The notes: a model not told the origin generated them from the sequence alone. 48,569 nucleotides of DNA from Corallococcus carmarthensis (GCF_003611695.1 NZ_RAWE01000057.1:1-48569), one strand, 5' to 3'. Shown: positions 29,501 to 36,402, counted from the first letter of the stretch. Program-made: numbers and translations.

Positions 29501-29609
29501 CCTCGCGGGCACGTTCCGCGTGGGCCCGGCGACGGTGCAGTCCATGTACGCGCCGGAGTTCACCGCGTACTCCACGGGCGCGGTGCTCACCGTGGACAAG
29601 GCGCCGTAG
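23544..29609 (+). CDS. Bacterial alpha-2-macroglobulin with thioester motif
   Basis: A 2021-residue exported protein. After a signal peptide (AVVLCLLSLVLSSVSVAAPEK) comes a helical N-terminal part, then macroglobulin beta-sandwich domains (YTDRAVYRPQQKLLWK near residue 585 is the MG2/MG3 signature). A Gly/Tyr/Arg-rich stretch and a poly-Pro linker (about residues 1166-1215) follow, then the alpha-2-macroglobulin domain beginning FWIPQLLTGPDGAAVLEFTVPDS, and the thioester domain with CTEQ (Cys1485-Gln1488) in YPYECTEQTLNRF. Family members trap proteases by covalent attachment. There is no lipobox, so it is soluble or otherwise anchored. The peptidoglycan enzyme PbpC that accompanies it in enterobacteria is not adjacent. 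Confidence 0.9.
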   Translation: MSSPPRPRTSAVVLCLLSLVLSSVSVAAPEKALPTWKAIDALVEDDKVESAAQGAEARLAAAKAQGDADEWTRALIRTVQLRTRLHGYETAVRFLREQPWPEGLRPQATLHLFQAAVIANYVQAYGYEIGQREQVVTSGTVDLKAWTKDQLSAEIQREYAAVWELRQKFGTEPVKVLSEYVTPNTYPEGIRSTVRDAVTYLWVASLESTDLWRPEQEQGVYRLDLGALLEGTPKVELKEPSAHPLLKIAAVLGDLEAWHLAAGRREAALEARLRRYEVLAASFTDVADRQRIREHLAAHLKGFRDVPWWSMGQHQLATMEQLAGRRVTAHALAKAGVEAWPKSVGGAQCAELVASQEAPELYASVMQVDGPGKRSIAVQHRNVGTLYFRAFALDVEAQLAKPDANLMLSTSNKEVLRMVASRKPDAVWSTALPPTPDFQSHQTFVTPPALKPGTYIIVLSTREDFEKKNSKLLSLPLSVSPWAVTVQKANPNQAELRVVDGATGAGAPNVEVRLVKPDFRTRRFGITSRRTDANGDLVLEGTDANRYDEMLLVVGRGQGAMVFPGSVYLSPLYESSPQDQALIYTDRAVYRPQQKLLWKVVAYRPEEMSKRYRVLPDSPVTVTLVDPNGQEVAKREARTNTFGSVAGEFGIPSGRPLGQWSVRTSPSGYAGVRVEEYKRPTFEVTLKDAPDALRLNRRATFQGEARYYFGLPVTRGAVKWRVSREPVLPPWWFWERIPATSQLVASGSAPVGEDGGFTVAFTPEADERLAKAQGVSWRYRVEADLTDEGGETRSASRSFRLGFVSVEGRVESDVGFVREDLPSEVRLVRANLDGAPQAGPGRWRLIALKAPGRPLMPSEVPVEAPRPLDAAAQERKEVSPTPGDALKARWESAFDVDQTLRSWDDGAEVAQAAVTHGTDGVAAVKLPALRAGAYRLRYETTDAFGQKATAQRDFLVAGVRAPAGLPAVLEAERASVRVGEVARFLVASGFEGQPLVMDVYQGRQRIEHRQLKAGQGRAVVEIPVTEGLRGGFTVVLSLVHDWQPLHFQQTVSVPFDDKELSLEFATFRDTLRPGAKETFRVTVKGPKGAKLEAGAAELLAYMYDQSLNVFGPHTPPQVAQLYPQQTAYVDFRSSGGSSSADWLFDELDRGRPSAPAPSDDSLKFEDGYGLGGPGFRHGYGYGRGGMRMRAMAAKPGAVQRESADAAPPPPPPPAPSSPSASGRPVLEQKRREIIQIIKGAPGAPEPGEPEQPLRSNFAETAFWIPQLLTGPDGAAVLEFTVPDSVTAWDVWVHALTRDLRGGSTQRATRSVKELMVRPYLPRFLREGDRAELEVVVNNAGAQAQQGQLTFDIVDPDTQKSLAADFGVKTATQAFTVAAGKGTHLRFPITTPARVGPVAFRVIAKTGAFSDGELRPLPVLPGRMHLSQSRFAMLSDKDRRTLTFDDLKRTDDPTRVNEQLVVTVDAQLFYSVLQALPYLVDYPYECTEQTLNRFVSTGIVSSLFDKYPAVAKVAKDLSQRSTRFETWDDVDPNRKMTLEETPWLNEAKGGTGNDDALLRVLDPKVARAQRASSQEKLRKAQNADGGFPWWPGGPSSPYMTLYILHGLSRAMEHGVDVSPAMTEPAWGYLATHFRNDYANRLMKKDLGWEFLTFLNFVASAYPDARYTGEALTAAERQRMLDSSFKHWKEHSPYLKGYLALTLNRAKRGKDAMKVWDSVMDSAKTTRDQGTFWAPEDRSWLWYNDSTETHAFALRTLSELSPKDPRRAGLVQWLLLDKKLGHWKSTRATAEALYALVNYMEAEGSLAAREELKVTVGPKVVTMSFSPDVYTGKKNQVVLTGPEVNAGTATTIVEKTTPGFAIASATWHFSTEELPKEERGDFFQVSRRYFVRIREGNQTLLRPLADGARLQPGDEVEVQLSLRTKHAAEYVHLRDPRAAGLEPENAQSRHKWDLGIVWYEETRDSGTNFFFEQLPAGEYTFKYRLRANLAGTFRVGPATVQSMYAPEFTAYSTGAVLTVDKAP

Positions 29610-29628
29610 GACGGCAGCAGGGCAGGGG

Positions 29629-29655
29629 GCCCGCGTCCTTCAGGGGCGCGGGTCC
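29629..29655. terminator. Bidirectional terminator between alpha-2-macroglobulin and EndoU-like genes
   Basis: GCCCGCGTCC (29629-29638) and GGGGCGCGGGTCC (29643-29655) form a GC-rich hairpin with a four-base loop, in the 47-base gap between two convergent genes. There is no clear T-run. Confidence 0.5.
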
Positions 29656-29656
29656 G

Positions 29657-30832
29657 CTACTCCGAGCAGGTGGCGGCCTCGTCGGTGGGGTGCAGCGTGG
29701 CGATGCCGTAGGTCCCGTTGCGCGTGCCGCACCAGATGCGCCAGTTGCCGCCCTCGACGTCCGGCGCCGAGTACACGCCGCCTTCCTTCTTTGCCCCACC
29801 ACGCGCGCAGCAGCGCGCGAACGCGCGGGTTCCGATGGCGGCGATGGAGACCGCGTCCTGCGACGTCGGGAAGCCGCCCATCCGCTTCACGCCGCAGGAC
29901 CAGGGCGACAGACCCTTGAAGCGGATGAGGTACTGCTCTCCCCGCACCGCCTCTTCGCCCTTCACGGGGCCCTGGTAGCAGACCTTCCCCTCCGCCTCGA
30001 GCTGCGCGTAGCGGGGCAGGAAGTGGAGGCCGCCAATCGGGCCGCGCTGCCAGTCGTCCCCGCAGAAGACGTGCGTGAACGCGTTGCGCGGGCCGGTGCT
30101 CACCCACAGGCTCGTGAGCCATTCGATGTTCGCCTGCCGCGAGCCCGGCCGGCCCGCCGCGGACAGCGCGCGCTGCACCCGCGCGTCGTCGTAGTGCTTC
30201 GCGAAGAAGCGCTGCACGTCTCCAGCGCTCACGCTCGCATCAGGACGCGCGGGGCACAGGTCCAGCACCTCACGGTCCAGCGCGGACAGCGCCGGGGCCT
30301 TCGCGAAGAGGGGCGCCTGCTCACAGGTGCTCGCACACGCCGCTGCTTCGCCCGGCGCCGCCGCACGACCCGCGGGCGCACGGACCTCCACGGCGCCCGC
30401 TTCCCCGTCGTCCGACTCCGTCCCGAGCGCGCCCGCACCTGACCCGCCCCCGAGCGACTTCGCCGCCTCCGCGAGGGATGATCCACCGCCCCGCGATGCC
30501 TGCTGCTGGCGCGTGTTCTCGTGGTCCGCTCGCACGAGCGCGTCCGTGCCGGGCGCCTTCTGGACGGCATCCGTGGGCGTGCCATCGCAGAGCACCCAGC
30601 CCTCGGCCTTCGGCCCCTGGAGCTTGCACCACACGCGGTCCGGGCCCCCCTTCTTCATGAGCGGATAGGACACGCCGGGCTGCACGGAGAAGACGACCTT
30701 GGCGGACTCGGGCTGCTCCACCGCGTCCACGGACTCTTCGGTGACGAAGACGCCGCTCCCCGCGAGGGCAGCGGGGGACACGGAGAGGGCGAGGGCCAGG
30801 AAGAAGCAGGCGAGCGACCCGGAAAGGCGCAT
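29657..30832 (-). CDS. Secreted EndoU-like (XendoU-type) endoribonuclease-domain protein
   Basis: A 391-residue exported protein. A signal peptide (LSGSLACFFLALALSVSPAALA) is followed by an SH3-like domain (about 25-90), a low-complexity linker, and a C-terminal domain (about 245-390) matching the eukaryotic EndoU fold. FTHVFCGDDWQRGPIGGLHF lines up with FEHVF....GKVTGFHNW, GVKRMGGFPTS with YKEVGSAFIGSS, and GTYGIATLHP with KKYIATAYP. The implied catalytic residues His254, His270 and Lys316 have spacings 16 and 46, the same as His162/His178/Lys224 of XendoU. The Glu before the first His is Thr. Several Cys suggest disulfides. ATG at 30832 is chosen for the signal peptide. Confidence 0.7.
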   Translation of the reverse strand: MRLSGSLACFFLALALSVSPAALAGSGVFVTEESVDAVEQPESAKVVFSVQPGVSYPLMKKGGPDRVWCKLQGPKAEGWVLCDGTPTDAVQKAPGTDALVRADHENTRQQQASRGGGSSLAEAAKSLGGGSGAGALGTESDDGEAGAVEVRAPAGRAAAPGEAAACASTCEQAPLFAKAPALSALDREVLDLCPARPDASVSAGDVQRFFAKHYDDARVQRALSAAGRPGSRQANIEWLTSLWVSTGPRNAFTHVFCGDDWQRGPIGGLHFLPRYAQLEAEGKVCYQGPVKGEEAVRGEQYLIRFKGLSPWSCGVKRMGGFPTSQDAVSIAAIGTRAFARCCARGGAKKEGGVYSAPDVEGGNWRIWCGTRNGTYGIATLHPTDEAATCSE

Positions 30833-30918
30833 GGTGCGCCGGACTCTAACAGGGGCGCCCACGGCCCGCTGTTCCCCGGTTGCGCATGGCGCCGCACCGC
30901 GAAATAAGAGCGCCCGAC

Positions 30919-31743
30919 ATGAAACCGATGAATTTCCGAGGCCGCTGGGTGCTCATTACCGGTGCGTCGTCCGGCCTGGGGCTGGAGATGGCCCGCCTGC
31001 TCGCCAAGGAGCACGGCGCCCACATCATCGCCGTCGCACGGCGCGAGGACCGGCTCACCGCGCTCAAGGCGGAGCTGGAATCCGCGCACGGTGTGCAGGT
31101 GCTGCCCCTGTCCGCGGACCTCACCCGGCCCGGCGAGGCGGCGCGCGTCTTCGAGACCGCCACCACGGGCCGCACCGTCGACGGCGTCATCCTCAACGCC
31201 GGCGTCACCTACTTCGGCCACGCGCTGGAACAGCCGCCCGAGTCCTTCGACGCGATGCTGGCCACCAACATCACCAGCGTGGTGCGCATGTCCCAGCTCT
31301 TCGGCGCGCACTTCGTGAAGCGGGGTGGGGGAGGGGCGCTGATGCTCGTCGCGAGCACCGCGGGCTTCGCGCCGCTGCCGTACCAGACGGCCTACGCGGC
31401 GACGAAGTCGTTCGTGATCAGCTTCGGACGAGGCCTGGCCTACGAGCTGCGCAAGGCGGGCGTGTCCGTCACTGTCTTCGCGCCGGGCGGCATCGCCACG
31501 GAGATGCTGTCGCTGTCAGGACTGGACCGGAAGTTCAAGGCGGGCGACCTGGGCATCATGTCCGCGGAGGCCTGCGCGCGCATCGCCGTGGACGCCTTCG
31601 AGCACCGCCGCGAGCTCGCCGTGCCCGGCGTCCTCAACCGCTTCCTCGCCACGATGATGAAGCTGTTGCCCCACGGCTTCCTCGTCCAGCGCTCCGCCGC
31701 GCTGTACGAAGGCGCGATGCCGAAGGAGCCGCCCGCGCCCTGA
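30919..31743 (+). CDS. Short-chain dehydrogenase/reductase (SDR)
   Basis: A 274-residue classical SDR. The NAD(P) motif is TGASSGLGLEMARLL. ARRED after strand 2 suggests NADP preference, NAGV is the stabilising motif, and the catalytic residues are Ser146 (VASTAG), Tyr159 and Lys163 (YAATK). The C-terminal hydrophobic stretch FLATMMKLLPHGFLV resembles that of membrane-associated SDRs acting on lipids (DltE/SDR-type ketoreductases). The start is ATG 30919, with an alternative at 30928; neither has a strong ribosome site. It is divergent from the EndoU-like gene and convergent with tyrS. Confidence 0.88.
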   Translation: MKPMNFRGRWVLITGASSGLGLEMARLLAKEHGAHIIAVARREDRLTALKAELESAHGVQVLPLSADLTRPGEAARVFETATTGRTVDGVILNAGVTYFGHALEQPPESFDAMLATNITSVVRMSQLFGAHFVKRGGGGALMLVASTAGFAPLPYQTAYAATKSFVISFGRGLAYELRKAGVSVTVFAPGGIATEMLSLSGLDRKFKAGDLGIMSAEACARIAVDAFEHRRELAVPGVLNRFLATMMKLLPHGFLVQRSAALYEGAMPKEPPAP

Positions 31744-31773
31744 AGCAGGCCCGGGCGGCATCCCGCGCGGCGC

Positions 31774-33036
31774 TCAGGACAGCTTCACCCGCGTGACCTT
31801 CAGCTTGCCCACCTGCACGGTGTATTCACCGGCCCCCAGCTCCGCCTTGGGGTCGGTGATCTTCTCACCGTTCACCTTGACGCCACCCTGGCCCATCATC
31901 TTGCGCGCCTCGGTGGCGGAGGCGACGAACTTCGTCTCCGGCAGCAGCTTCGTCACCAGCAGCTTCTCCGCGCCCGCGAGCGACACCTCCACGAGCGGCA
32001 GGTCCTCCGTCGACAGCTCCTTCTTGGCGAAGCGCTTCTCGAAGTCCTCCGCGGCCTTGCGCCCGGCCTCTTCACCCTGGAAGCGCGCCGCCATCTCCTG
32101 CGCGAACGCGACCTTCGCGGCCTTGGGGTGCGCCGCGCCGGACTTCGTCTTCTCCTCCAGCTCCAGCACCTGCTTGAGCGGCATGGAGGACAGGAGCTTG
32201 TAGTACCGCCACATCAGGTCGTCGGTGATGCTCATCAACTTGCCGAAGATGCTGTCCGCCGGCTCGTCGATGCCCACGTAGTTGTCCAGGCTCTTGGACA
32301 TCTTGTCGCCGGTGATGACGCCGTCCACGAGCTTCGCGTCCAGGCCCTCCAGGATGGGGCCCGTCATGATGACCTGCGGCTCCAGGCCCTCTTCCTTCAT
32401 CAGCTGACGGCCCACGCCCAGGTTGAAGAGCTGATCCGTCGCGCCCAGCTCCACGTCCGCCTTCAGCGCCACGGAGTCGTAGCCCTGCAGCAGCGGGTAG
32501 AGGAACTCATGCAGGGAGATGGAGCGGTTCTCCCGGTAGCGGGTCTTGAAGTCGTCGCGCTCCAGCATGCGCTGCACGGAGTAGCGCGAGGCCAGGCGGA
32601 TCATCCCCTCGGTGCCCAGCGCGTCGAGCCACTCCGAGTTGAACTTCACCACCGTCTTGTCCGGATCCAGGACCTTGAAGACCTGCTGCTTGTACGTCTC
32701 CGAATTGACCTTCACCTCGTCCCGGGTGAGGGCCGGCCGTGTCGCGTTCTTGCCGGTGGGGTCGCCGATGAGGGCGGTGAAGTCACCGATGAGGAACACC
32801 ACCGTGTGGCCGAACTCCTGGAAGCGCCGCATGCGCGTGAGCAGCAGCGAGTGGCCCAGGTGCAGGTCGGGACGGCTGGGGTCGAAGCCCGCCTTGATGA
32901 CGAGCGGCTTGCCCTTGTCATACGAGCGCTGGAGCTTCTTCTTGAGGTCCTCCGGCACCTGCAAATCCACGGTGCCGCGAGTGACTTCTTCGAACTGTTC
33001 TTCGGGGGTCGCCTTGCGCAGTGCGTCCGGGTTCAT
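31774..33036 (-). CDS. tyrS: Tyrosyl-tRNA synthetase
   Basis: A 420-residue class I aminoacyl-tRNA synthetase that charges tRNA-Tyr. The HIGH motif is HLGHS (around residue 60) after KAGFDPSRPD, and the KMSKS motif is intact (KMSKSLDNYVG, around 250). The C-terminal S4 RNA-binding domain (SATEARKMMGQGGVKVNGEKI, about 355-415) is present. The TyrZ-like subgroup is indicated by length and the DPSRPDLHLGHS sequence. It has an ATG start and lies 93 bases downstream of the 5-formyltetrahydrofolate cyclo-ligase gene, past a strong terminator, so it needs its own promoter. Confidence 0.96.
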   Translation of the reverse strand: MNPDALRKATPEEQFEEVTRGTVDLQVPEDLKKKLQRSYDKGKPLVIKAGFDPSRPDLHLGHSLLLTRMRRFQEFGHTVVFLIGDFTALIGDPTGKNATRPALTRDEVKVNSETYKQQVFKVLDPDKTVVKFNSEWLDALGTEGMIRLASRYSVQRMLERDDFKTRYRENRSISLHEFLYPLLQGYDSVALKADVELGATDQLFNLGVGRQLMKEEGLEPQVIMTGPILEGLDAKLVDGVITGDKMSKSLDNYVGIDEPADSIFGKLMSITDDLMWRYYKLLSSMPLKQVLELEEKTKSGAAHPKAAKVAFAQEMAARFQGEEAGRKAAEDFEKRFAKKELSTEDLPLVEVSLAGAEKLLVTKLLPETKFVASATEARKMMGQGGVKVNGEKITDPKAELGAGEYTVQVGKLKVTRVKLS

Positions 33037-33056
33037 GGCGCCGCGGACACTAGCCC

Positions 33057-33104
33057 AAAAAAGACAACGGGCAGGGCGGGACTTCTGCAGTCCGCCCCAC
33101 CCGT
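33057..33104 (-). terminator. Strong rho-independent terminator after the 5-FCL gene
   Basis: On the minus strand a 16-base GC-rich arm (33104-33089) pairs with the arm at 33083-33067 around a five-base loop, with one or two mismatches, and is followed by TGTCTTTTTT (T-run at 33062-33057). It is a textbook intrinsic terminator separating the 5-FCL gene from tyrS. Confidence 0.8.
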
Positions 33105-33129
33105 GGCTGTCACCCCATCCGCCCGAAGG

Positions 33130-33762
33130 CTAGGTGTCCAGGAAGTCGAAGCTGCGGCACAGCCCGCGCAGCGTCTGGCTCTCCGTGACGATCTGGTCCA
33201 TGTCCACGTCGTCGCTCGTCGTGGGCAGCGCCTGGACGATCTGGTCGTTGAAGGCCAGCCCCACCCGGCGGCTGCGTGAACTGGCCGCCTTGAGGGTGGC
33301 GTCGTAGTAGCCACCGCCGCGCCCCAGCCGCTTGCCGTCCGGGCTGAAGCCCAGACCGGGCACCACGAACAGGTCGATCTGATCCACCGCAATCAGGTCC
33401 GAGGAGTTCGTGGGCTCCCGGACGCCCAGGCGTCCCGGCTCCAACTCGCTCTCCGACTTGATGGCCCGGAAGGCCAGGATGCGCCCATGCACGTGGGACA
33501 GCGGGTAGCAGACGATCTTCTCGTCCTGCAATGCCGCGATGAGGATGTCCCGGGTGGGCACCTCGCCCCGGATGGGGGCGTAGAGGGCCACCGTCCGCGC
33601 CTTGTGATAGTAGGGCGATGCCAGGAATCGAGACTGGACCTTGAGGCCTCGCTCATCGATGAGGTCATTGGTCATCGCCTTGCGGCGCGCCGTGAGCTCC
33701 TCACGAAGCGTTACCTTCTTCTCCGCCGCCGCCGCCACCGTATCCGCCGCCGTCTCGCTCAC
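33130..33762 (-). CDS. ygfA: 5-formyltetrahydrofolate cyclo-ligase
   Basis: A 210-residue enzyme that uses ATP to convert 5-formyl-THF to 5,10-methenyl-THF, recycling a folate storage form. The family motif FSPDGKRLGRGGGYYDATL (ATP and substrate loop) is intact, and LRKEL/R..M is represented by LREELTARRKAM. The start is GTG 33762 with GGAG nine bases upstream. Just upstream on the same strand is a non-coding region that folds like 6S RNA, the usual ssrS-ygfA gene pair. Confidence 0.93.
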   Translation of the reverse strand: MSETAADTVAAAAEKKVTLREELTARRKAMTNDLIDERGLKVQSRFLASPYYHKARTVALYAPIRGEVPTRDILIAALQDEKIVCYPLSHVHGRILAFRAIKSESELEPGRLGVREPTNSSDLIAVDQIDLFVVPGLGFSPDGKRLGRGGGYYDATLKAASSRSRRVGLAFNDQIVQALPTTSDDVDMDQIVTESQTLRGLCRSFDFLDT

Positions 33763-33779
33763 CGCCGCCGCTCCAAAGA

Positions 33780-33980
33780 AAGAGTCCCCCGCCGAGCCGT
33801 GTGTCCAGCGTCCATTGAACCCTTAGAAGCCAGGTGGGGACCGAAATCATGTCACCGCAGGCTTCCCTCATCCCCGGTGAAGGGGGAGGGCTTGCACATG
33901 GCGACCGAAACGGACCCCGGAATGGACGTATCGGTTCGAATTTCTGCTGGGCATCACGCACCCCGCAGGGAACAGACCTT
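33780..33980 (-). ncRNA. ssrS: 6S RNA (probable)
   Basis: 6S RNA binds the sigma-70 holoenzyme and mimics an open promoter. On the minus strand this segment folds into one long interrupted hairpin of about 200 bases. The closing stem is GTTCCCTGC (33973-33965) with GCGGGGGAC (33792-33784). An inner stem is CGTCCATT (33928-33921) with AATGGACG (33816-33809), perfect over 8 pairs, with a large asymmetric bubble beside it. Further in are GGGG.CCG/CGG.CCCC and CATGT/ACATG stems and a CCCTCCCC-loop-GGGG..GAGGG apical hairpin. Segments such as GAACCGAT and TCGGTCC resemble conserved E. coli 6S blocks. It sits directly upstream of the 5-FCL gene, the classic location. A T-rich tail (33781-33773) follows. 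Exact ends are not determined. Confidence 0.72.
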
Positions 33981-34044
33981 TTACTGCTCAAATCGCGCTA
34001 CAAGTCCTTAGAATCACTGGGAAATCCCAGGGCGTTCTGGGAAA

Positions 34045-34073
34045 ATGATAAGGATGGAGAAGCGTGCGGTCAA
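34045..34073 (-). promoter_or_regulatory. Promoter of the 6S RNA / 5-FCL transcript
   Basis: On the minus strand TTGACC (34073-34068), a 17-base spacer and TATCAT (34050-34045) make one of the best sigma-70 promoters in the window. The start would be near 34038, so the 6S precursor would carry a leader of about 60 bases that could be processed. Confidence 0.7.
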
Positions 34074-34132
34074 GCCGTCCTCGCGCGTTTACAAGCCGCC
34101 CCGTGGACTTCTATGATGCCCGGGTCCCCGAC

Positions 34133-35128
34133 ATGTCGCCCCCGACCTCAACATTGGCTCTCGCGGCGGTAGTCTGCCTCGCTTCCGGATTCGCCTGGGC
34201 GGGTCCGCAGCTGAACAGCACCTACCAGGCAGATGCCTTCGGCCCCATCGAGTTGCGCTCGGACGGGGAACATCTGCTCGGCACCGCGCCGGCAGGCGGG
34301 CCCTGCCAGCGCCCGGTCGCCGAGCAGATCCTGACGGGCGACTTCCAGGGCAACGTCTTCCTGGGGGAGATCACGCTCTGTCAGACAGGGGACACCTGCA
34401 CCCCGTCCCGGAGCTTCCCCGTCATGCTCGTCTACAACGTGGAGGAGCGGGCACTGGGCGGCGTGGTGAAGCTGGAGGACGACTGCGAGTCCCCGGCCCT
34501 GCCCAAGAACCGGATGCTGGTGCTGCGGGCGACGGACCAGGGCGCGGCCCTGACGCCCCCCGTCGCGGCCCCGGCGCCGGAGCAGCGTCAGGCGCAGGCC
34601 GCTCCCCCGCCGCCTCCGTCTGGTGGGGCCGCGCAGGTGGCGGCGCAGCGCCGGCTGGAGCCGGTGGACGTGGCGGCCACGTTGAAGCTGGGCCAGTCCC
34701 TGCTGGCGCAGAGCCCCATCGCGGCGTCGCAGCAGTTCCAGTTGGTGCTGGCCCAGGAGAAGGAGAAGAACAACGCCTGGGCGCTGACGGGCATGGGCGT
34801 GGCGCACTACCTGCGGAAGCAGCATCCGGAGGCGCTCCGGTTCCTGGAGCAGGCGCGCAGCGTGGGCAGTGGCGCAGCGCGGGCGGAGGCCTTCTTCTGG
34901 ACGGCGTGCGTGAAGCGGACGGCGCAGGAGTCGCGGCTCGCCCAGGAAGCGCTGCGCCGCGCGCTGGCGGAAGGCTGGTCCCCTCCGGAGGGCAACGTGC
35001 TGGTGGAGCGCGAGCTCCAGCAGTTCTCCAATGAAGGGGCGTTGTACGAGGCGCAGTTGAAGCAGGCCCGCGGCCGCAAGCGGGTCCAGGGTCGTGAGTC
35101 GCAAGGAGCTGGAAGCGCCAGCCCGTGA
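34133..35128 (+). CDS. Exported TPR-containing protein
   Basis: A 331-residue protein with a signal peptide (STLALAAVVCLASGFAWAG). A beta-rich domain of about 110 residues follows, with four Cys (CQRPV, LCQTGDTC, DDCES) that could pair. Then comes a Pro/Ala/Gln linker with a poly-Pro run, then TPR-like helices (LGQSLLAQSPIAASQQFQLVLAQEKEKNNAWALTGMGVAHYLRKQHPEALRFLEQA). I do not recognise the N-terminal domain. The ATG at 34133 is chosen for the signal peptide; an in-frame ATG at 34064 lies in the 6S promoter. It is coupled by GTGA to the kinase gene, which suggests that the two work together, perhaps as sensor partner and kinase. Confidence 0.68.
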   Translation: MSPPTSTLALAAVVCLASGFAWAGPQLNSTYQADAFGPIELRSDGEHLLGTAPAGGPCQRPVAEQILTGDFQGNVFLGEITLCQTGDTCTPSRSFPVMLVYNVEERALGGVVKLEDDCESPALPKNRMLVLRATDQGAALTPPVAAPAPEQRQAQAAPPPPPSGGAAQVAAQRRLEPVDVAATLKLGQSLLAQSPIAASQQFQLVLAQEKEKNNAWALTGMGVAHYLRKQHPEALRFLEQARSVGSGAARAEAFFWTACVKRTAQESRLAQEALRRALAEGWSPPEGNVLVERELQQFSNEGALYEAQLKQARGRKRVQGRESQGAGSASP

Positions 35129-36120
35129 ACGCGCCGACCCCCGTGTCGAAGCCCGTCCGGGTCTTCGGCAACTACGAAATCCTGTCGTTGCTGGGCAAGG
35201 GCGGCATGGCCGAGGTGTACCGCGCGCGCGTGCGCTCCGGTCCGTACGAGGGCTGGACGGTAGCGCTCAAGCGGCTCCTGCCCGCGCTCACCCGCGACCC
35301 GGCGTCGGTGGACCTCTTCCGCCGCGAGGCGCAGCTGTCGCGCCAGCTGGACCACCCGAACATCGTGAAGGTGTTGGACGCCGGGATGCTGGACGACGTG
35401 TCCTTCCTGGTGATGGACCTGGTGGACGGGCGCGACCTGGGCCACATCCTGCGCCGGTGCAAGGCGCGCGGGATTCCGCTCCCCGTCGACTTCGCGGTGT
35501 ACCTGGCGAAGGTGTTGCTGGAGGCGCTCGCGTACGCGCACACCGCCACCGGACCGGACGGGACGCCGCTGGGCATCGTCCACTGCGACGTGTCCCCGTC
35601 CAACCTGTTCATCTCGCGGGTGGGGGAGATCAAGCTGGGCGACTTCGGCGTGTCGCGCGTGCTGGTGGACGGGAAGCTCCAGGGCGGCGAGGTGCTGGGC
35701 AAGCCGTACTACCTGTCCCCGGAGTCGCTGCAGGGCGCCGTCGCACCGGAGGCGGACCTGTGGGCCGCGAGCGTGGTGCTCTACGAGCTGCTCACGCTGG
35801 GCCGGCCCTTCGTGGGCACGACGCCGGAAGAGGTCTTCGCGGGCATCCTGTCGCGCAAGTACCGGCCCCTGAGGTCGGTGCGGGCGGACATCCCGGAGGC
35901 GCTGGACGCGGTGCTGGCGCGCGCGTTCGCTGAGAACCCCGAGGACCGCTTCCCGTCCGCGGAGGAGTACGCGAAGGCCCTGTCGCCGCACTTCGACGAG
36001 AACGTGGGCACGCCGCTGGCCATCGCTGCGGTGGTGCGCGGCCTGTTCGGCACCACGGACGAGATGCCCGTGTACCGGGGCTCGCCGCCGGCCAACGGCT
36101 CCCCTGACGACAACGGGTAG
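35125..36120 (+). CDS. Ser/Thr protein kinase (Pkn type), non-RD
   Basis: A 331-residue Hanks-type kinase. The Gly loop is GKGGMAEVY (24-32), the ATP Lys is Lys49 (VALKRL), and Glu is in FRREAQL. The catalytic loop is HCDVSPSN with Asp155, DFG is at 173, and APE is replaced by SPESL. The catalytic Asp and Asn are intact, but the Arg of HRD is Cys154, making it a non-RD kinase that would not need activation-loop phosphorylation in the normal way. No membrane helix or sensor domain follows; the C-terminus is a short tail. The GTG start overlaps the TPR gene stop. Myxobacteria carry many such kinases. Confidence 0.92.
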   Translation: MNAPTPVSKPVRVFGNYEILSLLGKGGMAEVYRARVRSGPYEGWTVALKRLLPALTRDPASVDLFRREAQLSRQLDHPNIVKVLDAGMLDDVSFLVMDLVDGRDLGHILRRCKARGIPLPVDFAVYLAKVLLEALAYAHTATGPDGTPLGIVHCDVSPSNLFISRVGEIKLGDFGVSRVLVDGKLQGGEVLGKPYYLSPESLQGAVAPEADLWAASVVLYELLTLGRPFVGTTPEEVFAGILSRKYRPLRSVRADIPEALDAVLARAFAENPEDRFPSAEEYAKALSPHFDENVGTPLAIAAVVRGLFGTTDEMPVYRGSPPANGSPDDNG

Positions 36121-36228
36121 CCGGGCGGGCAGGGCCCTGGCGCGCGGCTTCCCAGCCGGTGGAGCCCGCTGCGGCACCTGCCCCGGATGATGACCTTTCC
36201 TCCCGCGAACATGCACCGGGAGGAATCC

Positions 36229-36402
36229 ATGGCGACCGAGCGAAAGCAGCAGAAGCCCGAGAAGGAACAGCCCACCCGCGAGACGCGGCACGGCGACGAG
36301 CGACTTCCGCCCAAGGCCGATGAGGCCAAGGAGGGCATGCCTGGCTACGGACAGCCCGACCCGGAGGTTCGCGAGAAGAACCTGCCCGACCAGAAGTGGT
36401 GA
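36229..36402 (+). CDS. Small charged hypothetical protein
   Basis: A 57-residue, highly charged, probably disordered protein (MATERKQQKPEKEQ..., ending PDPEVREKNLPDQKW). A GGGAGGA site five bases before ATG 36229 supports translation. It resembles small hydrophilic stress-type proteins in composition only. It lies 108 bases after the kinase gene, and its stop abuts the stop of the convergent cysteine desulfurase gene. Confidence 0.55.
   Translation: MATERKQQKPEKEQPTRETRHGDERLPPKADEAKEGMPGYGQPDPEVREKNLPDQKW

Larger units (their letters stand above)
33763..34132. other. 370-base intergenic region holding a 6S RNA and its promoter
   Basis: No protein gene is supported here. It holds the putative 6S RNA (about 33780-33980, minus), a strong minus-strand promoter (34045-34073), and the leader of the plus-strand TPR gene. 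A 14-base inverted repeat CTGGGAAATCCCAG (34017-34030) lies between promoter and RNA. Confidence 0.6.
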
